From positions 1-64,000 of the forward strand of contig NZ_BRVN01000010.1 of assembly GCF_026011735.1 (NCBI RefSeq): a stretch of DNA of 64,000 nucleotides, given 5' to 3'. The notes under the pieces were generated by a model. That model searched no databases and was not told the DNA's origin. It saw only the letters and a program-made list of their open reading frames with translations. This document shows, piece by piece, positions 44,015 to 55,431 of the stretch. The stretch comes from Dietzia sp. NCCP-2495 (GTDB lineage: Bacteria > Actinomycetota > Actinomycetes > Mycobacteriales > Mycobacteriaceae). The position numbers and the translations under genes are program-made. How positions within the stretch are numbered: position 1 is the stretch's first letter; every line of letters begins with the position of its first letter.

Positions 44015-45277
44015 TCACCACGGCGCCGGGCCGCCACCCCAGGTGAACGCGGCCTTGTGCAGGCACTCCTCCCACTCGGCCTGCGGGTCGGAGTCAATGG
44101 TGATGCCGCCGCCGACGCCGAACTCACAACGGCCGTCCGGGCTGATCTCGATCGTGCGGATGGCCACCGACAGGTCCAGCTCGTCCGGGCCCGAGATCCC
44201 GATGGCGCCGCAGTGCAGCCCGCGAGCCCTGGGCTCCCAGCCGGCGATGAGTTCCCGGGCTCGCAGCTTGGGAGTGCCGGTGACGGATGCCGGAGGGAAC
44301 GTGGTCTCCACGAGCTCCCGATGCGTGACGTCGGTCTGCGACGCGACGGTCGAGACGAGGTGCCACACCCCGGGGGCCTCGTGGACCGCGAGCAAGTCGG
44401 GAACGGTCACCGAACCCGTGTCGGCGGTCTGTCCGAGATCGTGCCGGACGAGGTCGACGATCATGATGTTCTCCGCCACGTCCTTGTCCGACGCACGCAG
44501 GAGCGCGGGGTCGGCGCTGCGGGGGAGCGTTCCCTTGATGGGGGCTGACAACACGTCCCGGCCCGTGCGGGTCAGGTACGTCTCCGGCGAGAGCGAGACG
44601 ACCGCCCCCCACGAACCCTGGAGGAACGCCGCGCGCTGCGCACCGGTCCGGCGCCACAGCGCGAGGAACAGGTCCACCGGCTCGCCCAGCACCCGCCCGT
44701 CCAGCCGCGTCGACAGACAGGCCTGATAGATCTCGCCGGCCCGGATCGCCTCGAGGCAGTCCTCCACCGCCGCCTGATGCGCCTCCCGGTCCGGTGCGGA
44801 CCAGAGGAGGGAGGCGGCGTTGTCGTCGTCGAGGCCCGGGGTCTGAGAGGTCAGGGCGAGCGCGGCGGGGGAGGGCACCGCGCCACGGGTGGACCACCGG
44901 CCGTCGTGGCTCAGGACGAGCAGGCCCTCGGCGCGCCCGGACACTGCCTCGGGCAGCAGCGAGGTGGCGCCGCGCGGGACGTCCGGGAAGGAACGGAAAC
45001 CGAGGACGTAGCGGGAGGACCCGTCGCCGGACGGGCGGTCGAAGGCGGATCCGGGATCGACGGTCTGAAGGGCCACGGACGGGGCGATCACGGCGGCCGA
45101 CCCCAACCAGTTCCCGAGCAGCGCGGCCGGCGGCGCCAGACCCTCGTGCGTGGCGCGGCGGGCGAGGGCGTCCAGGACGCGGAGCGGATCCGGCGGCAGG
45201 TCCGCCCATGTGTGCACGGAGACAACGGTGGCAGAACCGGGGGCATGTGGTCCAGTCGGGGGCCGGCGCCCCTGCAC
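44015..45277 (-). CDS. pabB: Aminodeoxychorismate synthase component I
   Basis: A protein of about 420 residues of the chorismate-binding family. Core motifs: RAGEIYQACLSTRLDG, SLSPETYL, APIKGTLPRS, KDVAENIMIVDLVRHDLGQ, GVWHLVSTV, FPPASVTGTPKLRARELI and EFGVGGGITIDSDPQAEWEECLHKA. It makes 4-amino-4-deoxychorismate for folate. The first 20 residues are not conserved; GTG 45217 is an alternative start. M. tuberculosis also has pabB just beyond rsmI. Confidence 0.88.
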   Translation of the reverse strand: MQGRRPPTGPHAPGSATVVSVHTWADLPPDPLRVLDALARRATHEGLAPPAALLGNWLGSAAVIAPSVALQTVDPGSAFDRPSGDGSSRYVLGFRSFPDVPRGATSLLPEAVSGRAEGLLVLSHDGRWSTRGAVPSPAALALTSQTPGLDDDNAASLLWSAPDREAHQAAVEDCLEAIRAGEIYQACLSTRLDGRVLGEPVDLFLALWRRTGAQRAAFLQGSWGAVVSLSPETYLTRTGRDVLSAPIKGTLPRSADPALLRASDKDVAENIMIVDLVRHDLGQTADTGSVTVPDLLAVHEAPGVWHLVSTVASQTDVTHRELVETTFPPASVTGTPKLRARELIAGWEPRARGLHCGAIGISGPDELDLSVAIRTIEISPDGRCEFGVGGGITIDSDPQAEWEECLHKAAFTWGGGPAPW

Positions 45278-45399
45278 GGGGGCGCAGGGGAACGCCGTCG
45301 GCCCGGGACAGTCGAACGATCGGCGCGGGTCAGGCGAATGCGGGTAAGCCTGCGTTTCCCGAGGTAGTGCACGTGACCGACGGGGCCGATGGGGCCAAT

Positions 45400-45418
45400 G
45401 GTGAAAGGGAGTTTCACC
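45400..45418. promoter_or_regulatory. Inverted repeat upstream of the BCCT transporter
   Basis: GGTGAAA (45400-45406) and TTTCACC (45412-45418) with a five-base centre, 35 bases before ATG 45454. It could be an operator or a leader hairpin. Confidence 0.45.
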
Positions 45419-45453
45419 CCACGGGCGGGGTGTGACGTGCTAATGCTGGACTC

Positions 45454-47097
45454 ATGACCATCGACGCAGAACGGTCCTCACCACCTTCTCAGCCGGGCCC
45501 GCCCGGGAAGGGGGCGCCTCCGACCCGCATCAGTAACGGGGTGTTCTACCCGGCGCTGGCCCTCGTGGTGGGCGTCCTGATCTGGGGACTGGTCTTCACT
45601 AGTTCTTTCAATTCCGCAGCAGAGGCTGCCTTCTCCTGGACCGCCAACAGTGTCGGCTGGCTGTTCGTGCTCGCCGGCACCGCGTTCGTGGCGTTTGTCC
45701 TGTGGCTCGCGTTCAGTAAGTACGGCACCGTGCGACTGGGCGGCGACGACGAGAAGCCGCAGTACCGCACGTCGAGCTGGATCTCGATGATGTTCGCCGC
45801 CGGCATGGGCATCGGGCTCATGTTCTACGGCGTGAGCGAGCCGCTGTCCCACTTCCTCACCACACCGCCCGGCTCCCGTCCCGGTGTGACCACCGCCATG
45901 GCCACCACCACGTTCCACTGGACCGCGCACGCGTGGTCCGTCTACGCGGTGGTCGGCCTGGCACTGGCGCTGACCGCCTACCGATACGGTGGACGCCACC
46001 TCATCTCAAGCGCGTTCACTCCGCTGATCGGCGAGGAGCGGGCAGCGGGCTGGATGGGCAAGGTCCTCGACGTGCTGGCGATCTTCGCCACCGTCTTCGG
46101 CACCGCCGCCTCGCTCGGCCTCGGCGCCCTGCAGATCCAGACCGGCCTGCAGGAAACCGGCGCGGTGAGCGGGCAGAGCATCGCCGTGGTGATCGGCATC
46201 ATCGTGGTGCTGGGCCTGTGCTTCGTCGCCTCCGCCGTCAGTGGCATCGAGCGCGGCATCCAGTGGCTGTCCAACATCAACATGGTGCTGGCCGTGCTCC
46301 TGGCGATATTCGTCCTGGTGGCCTCCGGTGCCGCCGTGTTCATCCTCGACCTCATCCCCACCTCGATCGGCGGGTACTTCCAGAACTTCTTCCAGATGGC
46401 CTCGCGCACCGGCGCCAGCGCCAACGGTGAGGCCGGCGACTGGTTGTCGGGCTGGACCGTCTTCTACTGGGCCTGGTGGATCTCCTGGTCGCCCTTCGTC
46501 GGCATGTTCCTCGCCCGCATCTCCCGCGGCCGCACCATCCGCGAGTTCGTGGTGGGCGTGATCATCGTCCCCAGTGCGCTGAGCATCGTCTGGTTCGCGA
46601 TCTTCGGCGGCGCCGCGCTCAAGCTCGAGCTCGACGGCCACAGCATCTACGGCGACGGCGACTCGACCGCGCAGCTGTTCAACCTGTTCCGTGAGCTGCC
46701 GATGACCGGCGTGCTCGCCGTGGTGGCGATGATCCTCGTCGGCATCTTCTTCATCACCGGCGCCGATTCGGCGTCGATCATCATGGCCGGAATGTCCCAG
46801 TTCGGTGCCGAGGAGCCGCGCAAGCCATTCGTGATCCTCTGGGGCGTGCTCACCGCGTCGGTGGCGGTGCTCATGCTGCTCCCGGGCCTGAGCGAGGGTG
46901 ATCCTTCAAGTGCCCTGACGAGTCTGCAGAACCTGACGATCATCGCGGCGTCGCCGTTCGTGCTCGTCCTGACGGCACTGTGCGTGTCGATCTTCAAGGC
47001 CTTGTCCGCGGACCCGTTCATCACCGAGCGGACCTACATGCTGCCCAAGTCGCAGCAGGGTCGCCGGAAGGCCGCGTCCGGCGGCGCCGAGGCCTAG
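45454..47097 (+). CDS. BCCT-family betaine/choline/carnitine transporter
   Basis: A 547-residue carrier with 12 membrane helices. Marks: [43 protein letters not shown], and the signature [33 protein letters not shown] with the aromatic substrate box. It takes up quaternary-ammonium osmolytes with Na+ or H+. The N-terminal 35 residues are a short disordered tail. There is no long osmosensing C-terminal tail as in BetP. An inverted repeat lies upstream and a terminator follows. Confidence 0.9.
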   Translation: MTIDAERSSPPSQPGPPGKGAPPTRISNGVFYPALALVVGVLIWGLVFTSSFNSAAEAAFSWTANSVGWLFVLAGTAFVAFVLWLAFSKYGTVRLGGDDEKPQYRTSSWISMMFAAGMGIGLMFYGVSEPLSHFLTTPPGSRPGVTTAMATTTFHWTAHAWSVYAVVGLALALTAYRYGGRHLISSAFTPLIGEERAAGWMGKVLDVLAIFATVFGTAASLGLGALQIQTGLQETGAVSGQSIAVVIGIIVVLGLCFVASAVSGIERGIQWLSNINMVLAVLLAIFVLVASGAAVFILDLIPTSIGGYFQNFFQMASRTGASANGEAGDWLSGWTVFYWAWWISWSPFVGMFLARISRGRTIREFVVGVIIVPSALSIVWFAIFGGAALKLELDGHSIYGDGDSTAQLFNLFRELPMTGVLAVVAMILVGIFFITGADSASIIMAGMSQFGAEEPRKPFVILWGVLTASVAVLMLLPGLSEGDPSSALTSLQNLTIIAASPFVLVLTALCVSIFKALSADPFITERTYMLPKSQQGRRKAASGGAEA

Positions 47098-47109
47098 CCA
47101 GGGGACAGT

Positions 47110-47139
47110 GGGGGCACCACCTGATCGGGAGGTGCCCCC
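47110..47139 (+). terminator. Terminator between the BCCT gene and metG
   Basis: A nine-bp stem GGGGGCACC (47110-47118) with GGTGCCCCC (47131-47139), extendable by ACC/GGT-type pairing inside. Confidence 0.7.
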
Positions 47140-47161
47140 GCGACCCCCTAGTCTGTATCCC

Positions 47162-49012
47162 ATGGCGAAGACAGTCCTCACCGCGGTCGCGTGGCCGTAT
47201 GCGAACGGCCCCCGGCACATCGGACACGTGGCGGGCTTCGGTGTCCCCTCCGATGTGTTCGCCCGCTACCACCGCATGGTCGGCAGCGACGTCCTCATGG
47301 TCTCGGGCACCGACGAGCACGGCACCCCGCTGCTCGTCCAGGCCGAGAAGGAGGGCGTGTCCGTCCAGGAGCTGGCCGACCGCTACAACCGGCAGATCGT
47401 CCAGGACCTCGCCGGACTCGGGCTGACCTACGACCTGTTCACCCGCACCACCACGCGGAACCACTACGCGGTGACGCAGGAGCTGTTCCTGGGGCTGTAC
47501 CGGAACGGCTACATGATCCGCGAGACCACAATGGGCGCGATCAGTCCGTCGACGGGCCGCACGCTCCCGGACCGCTACATCGAGGGCACCTGTCCGATCT
47601 GTGGTGCGGGTGGCGCGCGCGGCGACCAGTGCGACAACTGCGGCAACCAGCTCGACCCCGCCGACCTGGTGGACCCGGTCTCCAAGATCAACGGCGAGAC
47701 CCCGGAGTTCATCGAGACCGAGCACTTCCTGCTGGACCTGCCCGCGCTGGCCGAGGCGCTGGGGGACTGGCTGCGCGAGCGGAAGGACTGGCGACCCAAC
47801 GTCCTGCGCTTCTCGCTGAACCTGCTCGAGGACCTGCGCCCGCGCGCGATGAGCCGCGATATCGACTGGGGCGTGCCGATCCCGCTCGAGGGCTGGTCGG
47901 AGAACAACGCCAAGAAGCTGTACGTGTGGTTCGACGCAGTGGTGGGTTACCTTTCGGCGTCGATCGAGTGGGCGCACCGCTCCGGCGACCCGGAGGCGTG
48001 GCGCCGCTGGTGGACGGGCGACGACGCGCTCTCGTACTACTTCATGGGCAAGGACAACATCACCTTCCACTCCCAGATCTGGCCCGCCGAGCTGCTCGGC
48101 TACGACGGCCGGGGCGCCTCGGGGGGAGAGCCCGGTGAGTTCGGTGCGCTGAACCTGCCCACCGAGGTGGTCTCCTCGGAGTACCTCACCATGTCCGGCT
48201 CCAAGTTCTCCTCGTCCAAGGGCGTGGTGATCTACGTCGAGGACTTCCTCGCCGAGTTCGGGCCCGACCCGCTGCGCTACTTCATCGCCGTGGCCGGGCC
48301 GGAGAACAACGACACCGACTTCACGTGGGACGAGTTCGTCCGCCGGATCAACAACGAGCTCGTGGGGTCCTGGGGCAACCTCGTCAACCGCACGGTCTCG
48401 ATGGCGCACAAGAACTTCGGCGAGGTGCCCACGCCCGGCGAGCTCGCCGCCGAGGACCGCGAGCTGCTCGACGAGGCGTTCGCGGCGTACGACGTGGTGG
48501 GCGCGGCGCTGGAGCAGTCGCGGTTCCGGGCCGGCATCACCGAGGCCATGCGGATCGTGAACCGCGCCAACCAGTACATCGCCGCCACCGAGCCGTGGAA
48601 GCTCGCCAAGGACCCCGAGCAGGCCGAGCGTCTTGCGACCGTCCTGTGGACTGCCCTGCAGGTGGTCTCCGACGCCAACACGCTGCTCACCCCGTACCTG
48701 CCGGCCTCCGCGCAGAAGATCCACGAGACTCTCGGCCGCACGGGCGAGTGGGCGGCAATGCCGCGGATCGAGGAGGTCGCCGACGACATGCCGGTCGACC
48801 CCGTCGGTGCGGGCGTGCCCGAGGCCGGGCGCAGCTACCCCGTTATCACCGGCGACTACGCCGCGCAGCAGGCCCACTGGGGTCGAACCGACATGGCCCC
48901 CGGTACCGCGCTGAGCAAGCCCACCCCGGTCTTCACCAAGCTCGACACGGAACTGGCCGAGACCGGCCCGGAGTGGGCGCCCATCCAGCCGCAGGGCGAG
49001 CAGGAGGCCTGA
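47162..49012 (+). CDS. metG: Methionyl-tRNA synthetase
   Basis: A 616-residue class Ia synthetase. [15 protein letters not shown] contains the HIGH motif, [19 protein letters not shown] is the zinc knuckle in the connective peptide, [19 protein letters not shown] follows, and KFSSSKG is the KMSKS motif variant. The anticodon-binding helical domain occupies the last 200 or so residues; there is no C-terminal tRNA-binding extension. ATG 47162 ([16 protein letters not shown]). Confidence 0.94.
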   Translation: MAKTVLTAVAWPYANGPRHIGHVAGFGVPSDVFARYHRMVGSDVLMVSGTDEHGTPLLVQAEKEGVSVQELADRYNRQIVQDLAGLGLTYDLFTRTTTRNHYAVTQELFLGLYRNGYMIRETTMGAISPSTGRTLPDRYIEGTCPICGAGGARGDQCDNCGNQLDPADLVDPVSKINGETPEFIETEHFLLDLPALAEALGDWLRERKDWRPNVLRFSLNLLEDLRPRAMSRDIDWGVPIPLEGWSENNAKKLYVWFDAVVGYLSASIEWAHRSGDPEAWRRWWTGDDALSYYFMGKDNITFHSQIWPAELLGYDGRGASGGEPGEFGALNLPTEVVSSEYLTMSGSKFSSSKGVVIYVEDFLAEFGPDPLRYFIAVAGPENNDTDFTWDEFVRRINNELVGSWGNLVNRTVSMAHKNFGEVPTPGELAAEDRELLDEAFAAYDVVGAALEQSRFRAGITEAMRIVNRANQYIAATEPWKLAKDPEQAERLATVLWTALQVVSDANTLLTPYLPASAQKIHETLGRTGEWAAMPRIEEVADDMPVDPVGAGVPEAGRSYPVITGDYAAQQAHWGRTDMAPGTALSKPTPVFTKLDTELAETGPEWAPIQPQGEQEA

Positions 49013-49017
49013 GCGTC

Positions 49018-49884
49018 GTGGGCAAGCGCAAGTCCCGCCCGACCCCGGTCCTGCCCGAGCCGCTACCCGGGCTCGTCGACGCGCACACGCACCTGTACTC
49101 GTGTGGCCACCGCACCGCCGACGAGGTGCGCGCCGCCGCGGACCGGGCAGCGCTGGCCGGGGTCGCCGCAATCGTGACCGTCGGCGACGACCTGGCCGAG
49201 TCCGAGGCCGTGGTGGTCGCCGCCGAGGCCGACGAGCGGGTCTACGCGGCCGTGGCCGTGCACCCCACCCGGGCCCGCGAGGTCACCGACCCCGAGACCG
49301 GCCCCGCCGTGCGGGACCGGCTCGCCGAGCTCGCCGCCCATCCGCGCGTGGTGGCGGTGGGGGAGACGGGCCTGGACCACTACTGGGTGGGGACGATGGA
49401 GGGCTGCGCGGATCCGGCCGAGCAGGAGGAGTCCCTGCGCTGGCACGCGGGCCTCGCCGCGCGGCTCGGCAAGTGTCTGATGATCCACAACCGTGAGGCC
49501 GACGACGACCTCATGCGCGTGCTGGACGAGGTGGCGGGTCCGGGCTCGGGCGTCCCGAGCGTGATGCTCCACTGCTTCTCCTCGCCGTTGGACGTGGCGA
49601 AGGAGGCCCTGGATCGCGGCTACGTGCTCTCGTTCACCGGGAACGTGACCTTCAAGGCCAACGATCACCTGCGTGAGGCGGCCAGACTGGCCCCCGCCGG
49701 GCAGATCCTCGTCGAGACGGACGCCCCGTACATGGCGCCCGAGCCGTTCCGCGGTGCCCGCAACGAGGTGGGGCTGGTGGGCTACACCGCCCGGGCGATC
49801 GCCGAGGTGCGCGGGCAGGAGCCCGATGAGTTCGTCGCCGGGGTCGCCGACACCGCGCGGGAGATCTTCGGTCTGACGGTCTGA
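49018..49884 (+). CDS. tatD: TatD-family metal-dependent DNase
   Basis: A 288-residue TIM-barrel hydrolase: LVDAHTHLYSCG (metal His pair), VAVGETGLDHYW, MIHNREADDDL, VMLHCFSSPLDVA and ILVETDAPYMAPEPFRGARNEVG. The family are 3'-5' DNases or related phosphoesterases. GTG 49018 lies five bases behind the metG stop; the metG-tatD-rpfB-ksgA order is as in mycobacteria. Confidence 0.9.
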   Translation: MGKRKSRPTPVLPEPLPGLVDAHTHLYSCGHRTADEVRAAADRAALAGVAAIVTVGDDLAESEAVVVAAEADERVYAAVAVHPTRAREVTDPETGPAVRDRLAELAAHPRVVAVGETGLDHYWVGTMEGCADPAEQEESLRWHAGLAARLGKCLMIHNREADDDLMRVLDEVAGPGSGVPSVMLHCFSSPLDVAKEALDRGYVLSFTGNVTFKANDHLREAARLAPAGQILVETDAPYMAPEPFRGARNEVGLVGYTARAIAEVRGQEPDEFVAGVADTAREIFGLTV

Positions 49885-49952
49885 CGAGCGGGTCCGGTAG
49901 CCACTTTTGGTACCCGGCGAGCTGTGTGACTGATGTGACTCACGGGATTTAG

Positions 49953-49967
49953 GTAACAAATTGTGAT
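49953..49967 (+). promoter_or_regulatory. Candidate MtrA box upstream of rpfB
   Basis: GTAAC (49953-49957), five bases, GTGAT (49963-49967): a direct-repeat arrangement close to the MtrA consensus GTAAC-N5-GTAAC. MtrA controls rpfB in mycobacteria. It lies in a locally AT-rich patch. Confidence 0.45.
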
Positions 49968-50006
49968 CACGCCACTTCGTCGTCGTCGCATGTCAGGGCA
50001 CTCACG

Positions 50007-50035
50007 TTGCCCCCTGCGCGCCGTCTCGTTACGCT
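50007..50035 (+). promoter_or_regulatory. Candidate rpfB promoter
   Basis: TTGCCC (50007-50012), 17-base spacer, TACGCT (50030-50035), about 60 bases before the GTG start. Moderate match; a GAGGAGAG ribosome site follows at about 50079. Confidence 0.4.
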
Positions 50036-50053
50036 ATCGTGATGAAACGCTGA

Positions 50054-52224
<2,171 letters not shown>

Positions 52225-52311
52225 CCTGGCTCGGGGCGCCGGCCTGACGCCTGTGGGATCGCGGGGTCGGTCGCGGGGTCGGCGCCGGGTCGCGCGGCGG
52301 CGTCGCGGCGG

Positions 52312-53232
52312 TCAGTCCGCTTTGGGATCCGCGACGCGGAGGTCCCGCCGCGCGATCGTCACCAGGTCACCGGCCGGGCCGGAGAGCTGACGAGGTGGCC
52401 GCCAGACCGCCCGCAGCTGGCGGGACAGGTCCAGTCCCTCCACGGGAACGACCCGGAGCGTGCCCGCGCGGACGTCGCCGGACACCGCGAGCGTCGACAT
52501 GACCGCCGGCCCCATCCCGGAGAGCACGCTCGTGCGGACCGTCGCCGAACTCCCCAGCTCCAGTAGCGGCGCCGCCCGCTCGTACTCCTGGAGCGCCACG
52601 TCGAGGGTGATGCGGGTCCCCGACCCGGGCTCGCGGACGATGAGAGGCGTGGCCGCCAGCTCGGCCACGGTGAGCGGCCTGCGTCGCCGAGTCCACGGAT
52701 GACCCTCCGGTACCACCACGACGAGTCGGTCTGCGGCCACCGTCGTCGAGTGCAGACCGGCCGGGACGGTCGGTGACTCCACGAACCCCACGGCGCACGC
52801 CCCCTCGGACACGTCCTCGAACACCCGCACCGAGTTCCGCACGTTCAGGTGCAGCCCCACCTCGGGCTGCTCGGACCGCAGACGCCCGAGCCACCGGGGG
52901 AGCAGGTGCTCGGCGACGGTCATGCTGGCGCTCACCGTCAGTTCCGCGGCGCGCTCGCTCCGTAGGCCCTCGGCCACCTCGATCAGCCGAGTAGCGTCCT
53001 CGAGGACGCGCCTCGCCCAGTGCACGAGCACCCGCCCGTGCGGGGTGAGCGTGGCCCCGGTCGGGCGTCGCTCGAGCAACGGGGTGCCCAGTCGGTGCTC
53101 GAGCTGCTTGATCATCCGGCTGGCATTGGGCTGCGCCACACCAGCCGCGCGGGCGGCGGCACTCAGCCCTCCGTGGTCGTCCACACCGGTGAGCAGCTCG
53201 AGTATGAGCAGGTCGGGCCACTTCTGTGCCAT
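52312..53232 (-). CDS. LysR-family transcriptional regulator
   Basis: A 306-residue LTTR: N-terminal HTH (LLTGVDDHGGLSAAARAAGVAQPNASRMIKQLEHRLGTPLLERRPTG) and a periplasmic-binding-like effector domain. ATG 53232 (MAQKWPDLLILELL). It is divergent from the YeiH-like gene across 102 bases, like the LysR-type regulator YeiE beside yeiH in enterobacteria. Confidence 0.87.
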   Translation of the reverse strand: MAQKWPDLLILELLTGVDDHGGLSAAARAAGVAQPNASRMIKQLEHRLGTPLLERRPTGATLTPHGRVLVHWARRVLEDATRLIEVAEGLRSERAAELTVSASMTVAEHLLPRWLGRLRSEQPEVGLHLNVRNSVRVFEDVSEGACAVGFVESPTVPAGLHSTTVAADRLVVVVPEGHPWTRRRRPLTVAELAATPLIVREPGSGTRITLDVALQEYERAAPLLELGSSATVRTSVLSGMGPAVMSTLAVSGDVRAGTLRVVPVEGLDLSRQLRAVWRPPRQLSGPAGDLVTIARRDLRVADPKAD

Positions 53233-53334
53233 GCGCAAAGCATATGCCCCAGTCTCTGGCCATGTCGAGACGATATGGGTAGATGCTGAACTTGGGGCTA
53301 CCGGGACGCGCCGGCGGGGCCGAGGCTGGGCACC

Positions 53335-54363
53335 ATGACATACCGTGCCGACGCGCGACTCTCCGCGCCCCAGGCCAAGCGGCGCTCCACACCGCTGCCG
53401 GGTCTCGCCCTGTCCGCGGCGGGAGCGGCCGCCGCGATCGGGCTCGGCCAGCTCCTGCCCGCGGTGAGTCCGCTCCTCATCGCAATCGCTCTGGGGGCGG
53501 TGCTCTCCAACCTGGCCCGGGTCCCCGCTGCGACCGGCCCGGGAGTCGCTGTAGCCTCGCGCTCGCTGCTGCGGGTCGGCATTGCCCTGCTCGGACTGAA
53601 CCTCGTGCTGGGCGACATCCTCGGGTTGGGGTGGCGGGTCATCGTCGTCGTCGTGGTCGTTGTCGCGCTCGGGGTGGCGGGAACCCTCTACGCCGGGCAC
53701 GCGCTGGGCATCGGCTGGCGGCAGCGGGTCCTGATCGCGTGCGGGTTCTCGATCTGCGGCGCGGCGGCGGTGGCGGCCGTTGACGGCGTCGTCGAGGCCG
53801 ACGAGGACGAGGTCTCGACCGCCGTCGCACTCGTCGTGATCTTCGGAACACTCATGATCCCGGCCGCACCCCTGGTGGCCCACGCCCTGGGACTGTCGGA
53901 GGAGGCGGCCGGGATCTGGGCCGGAGCGTCTGTCCACGAGGTTGCGCAGGTGGTCGCGGCCGGCGGAGCGCTCGGCGGGACGGCGCTGGGGGTCGCGGTG
54001 GTGGTCAAGCTCGCACGGGTGCTCACGCTCGCCCCGGTGGTGGCCGCGGTGAGCCTGCGGCAGCGCCGGATCGCCGCCGAGACCGGCACGCGTCGGCCAC
54101 CGCTCGTGCCCCTGTTCATCGTCGGGTTCCTCACCTGCGTGGCGGCTCGCTCGACCGGACTCGTGGGGCCCGGCGCGCTGGAGGTCGCCGGGGGAGCGCA
54201 GACGGGGCTGCTCGCCGCGGCAATGTTCGCGCTCGGCACCGGTGTACGCGTGGCCTCGCTCCGGCGCGTCGGCGCGAAGCCGTTCCTGCTCGCCGCCGTC
54301 GCGACCGTGTGGGTGGCCGGGATCGCGCTGGTGGGCGTGCTCTGGGCCGGGGCGGAGGGGTGA
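53335..54363 (+). CDS. YeiH-family putative membrane exporter (UPF0324)
   Basis: A 342-residue membrane protein with about ten helices. Family marks: LLIAIALGAVLSNL, LLRVGIALLGLNLVLGDIL, ACGFSICGAAAVAAVDGVVEADEDEVSTAVALVVIFGT and GIWAGASVHEVAQVVAAG. YeiH proteins are annotated as putative sulfate exporters. The divergent LysR gene probably regulates it. The intergenic GCATATGC (53240-53247) is a small palindrome near the LysR start. Confidence 0.85.
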   Translation: MTYRADARLSAPQAKRRSTPLPGLALSAAGAAAAIGLGQLLPAVSPLLIAIALGAVLSNLARVPAATGPGVAVASRSLLRVGIALLGLNLVLGDILGLGWRVIVVVVVVVALGVAGTLYAGHALGIGWRQRVLIACGFSICGAAAVAAVDGVVEADEDEVSTAVALVVIFGTLMIPAAPLVAHALGLSEEAAGIWAGASVHEVAQVVAAGGALGGTALGVAVVVKLARVLTLAPVVAAVSLRQRRIAAETGTRRPPLVPLFIVGFLTCVAARSTGLVGPGALEVAGGAQTGLLAAAMFALGTGVRVASLRRVGAKPFLLAAVATVWVAGIALVGVLWAGAEG

Positions 54364-54411
54364 CCGGGCGACCAGCGCGTCCGGTCGCGCGCGGCCGCAC
54401 GGGAGGGGCCG

Positions 54412-55428
54412 GTGGCCGTCACGACTAGGCTGGGGGGCGTGTCCTCTGTTCTCGCCGGTGCCCGCGCCGTGACGGCCGTCGCGCCCGCCAAGATCAACCT
54501 GCACCTGGGTGTCGGCGACCTGCGCGCCGACGGCTACCACGACCTGCTCACCGTGTACCGCGCCGTGGACCTGTGGGAAGAGGTCACCGTCGAGGTGGTG
54601 GAAACCGGCGGGGGCGACGACGACGTGACCGTCACCGTGTCCGGGCCCGGGGCGGGTCAGGTGCCAGCGGACCGGACCAATCTCGCAGCTCGGGCGGTCG
54701 ACCTGCTCCGTGACGAAGCCGGTTCGGACGCCCGGATCGCCATCGGAATCCGCAAGGGTGTGCCCGTGGCCGGCGGGATGGCCGGTGGCAGCGCAGACGC
54801 GGCAGCCGCTCTGGTGGCCACCGACCGGCTGCTCGGCCTGGGACTCGGCAGGGCGGCGCTGGAGGAGCGGGCCGCGCGTCTCGGCAGTGACGTCCCGTTC
54901 TGCGTCCGCGGCGGTACCGCGCTCGGCACCGGCCGCGGCGAGAAGCTCGCCACGCTGCTGCACGCACGCGTCGAGCAACACATCGTCGTCGCGCTCGCCG
55001 ACGGCGGACTGTCCACCCCGGTCGTGTTCGCCGAGCTCGACCGACTGCGCGCCGAGCGGGCAGAGCTGACCCGAGCGGGCCGCACCGAGGCGCTGGTCCA
55101 GGCGCTGGCCGAGCCGGACCCGTCCGCGGTGGCGAGACTCCTGGCCAACGACATGGAACCGGCCGCACTCTCGCTCATGCCAGCGCTACGCCGGACCCTG
55201 CGCGCGGGAGAGGAGGCCGGGGCCCTGCGCGGCATGGTCTCTGGTTCCGGCCCGACGTGCCTGTTCTTCTGCTCCGACCGCGAGCACGCGATCTCCGTCG
55301 CCGCCGAACTGAGCGAGTCCGGCGTGGCCCGCGAGGTCCGCATGACCAGTGGTCCCGTCGGCGGCGCCCACATCATCGACGGCCCGGGCTCCGGTCCCGC
55401 TGCCGTACACCGCGCCCAAGGAAAGTAG
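54412..55428 (+). CDS. ispE: 4-diphosphocytidyl-2-C-methyl-D-erythritol kinase
   Basis: A 338-residue GHMP kinase of the MEP isoprenoid pathway: VAPAKINLHLGVGDLRADGYHDL (CDP-ME site), the ATP loop VPVAGGMAGGSADAAAALV, SDVPFCVRGGTALGTGRGE and GMVSGSGPTCLFF. GTG 54412 has GGGAGG five bases upstream; GTG 54439 would be shorter. It lies near ksgA as in mycobacteria, with the LysR/YeiH pair inserted between. Confidence 0.92.
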   Translation: MAVTTRLGGVSSVLAGARAVTAVAPAKINLHLGVGDLRADGYHDLLTVYRAVDLWEEVTVEVVETGGGDDDVTVTVSGPGAGQVPADRTNLAARAVDLLRDEAGSDARIAIGIRKGVPVAGGMAGGSADAAAALVATDRLLGLGLGRAALEERAARLGSDVPFCVRGGTALGTGRGEKLATLLHARVEQHIVVALADGGLSTPVVFAELDRLRAERAELTRAGRTEALVQALAEPDPSAVARLLANDMEPAALSLMPALRRTLRAGEEAGALRGMVSGSGPTCLFFCSDREHAISVAAELSESGVAREVRMTSGPVGGAHIIDGPGSGPAAVHRAQGK

Positions 55429-55431
55429 GAA

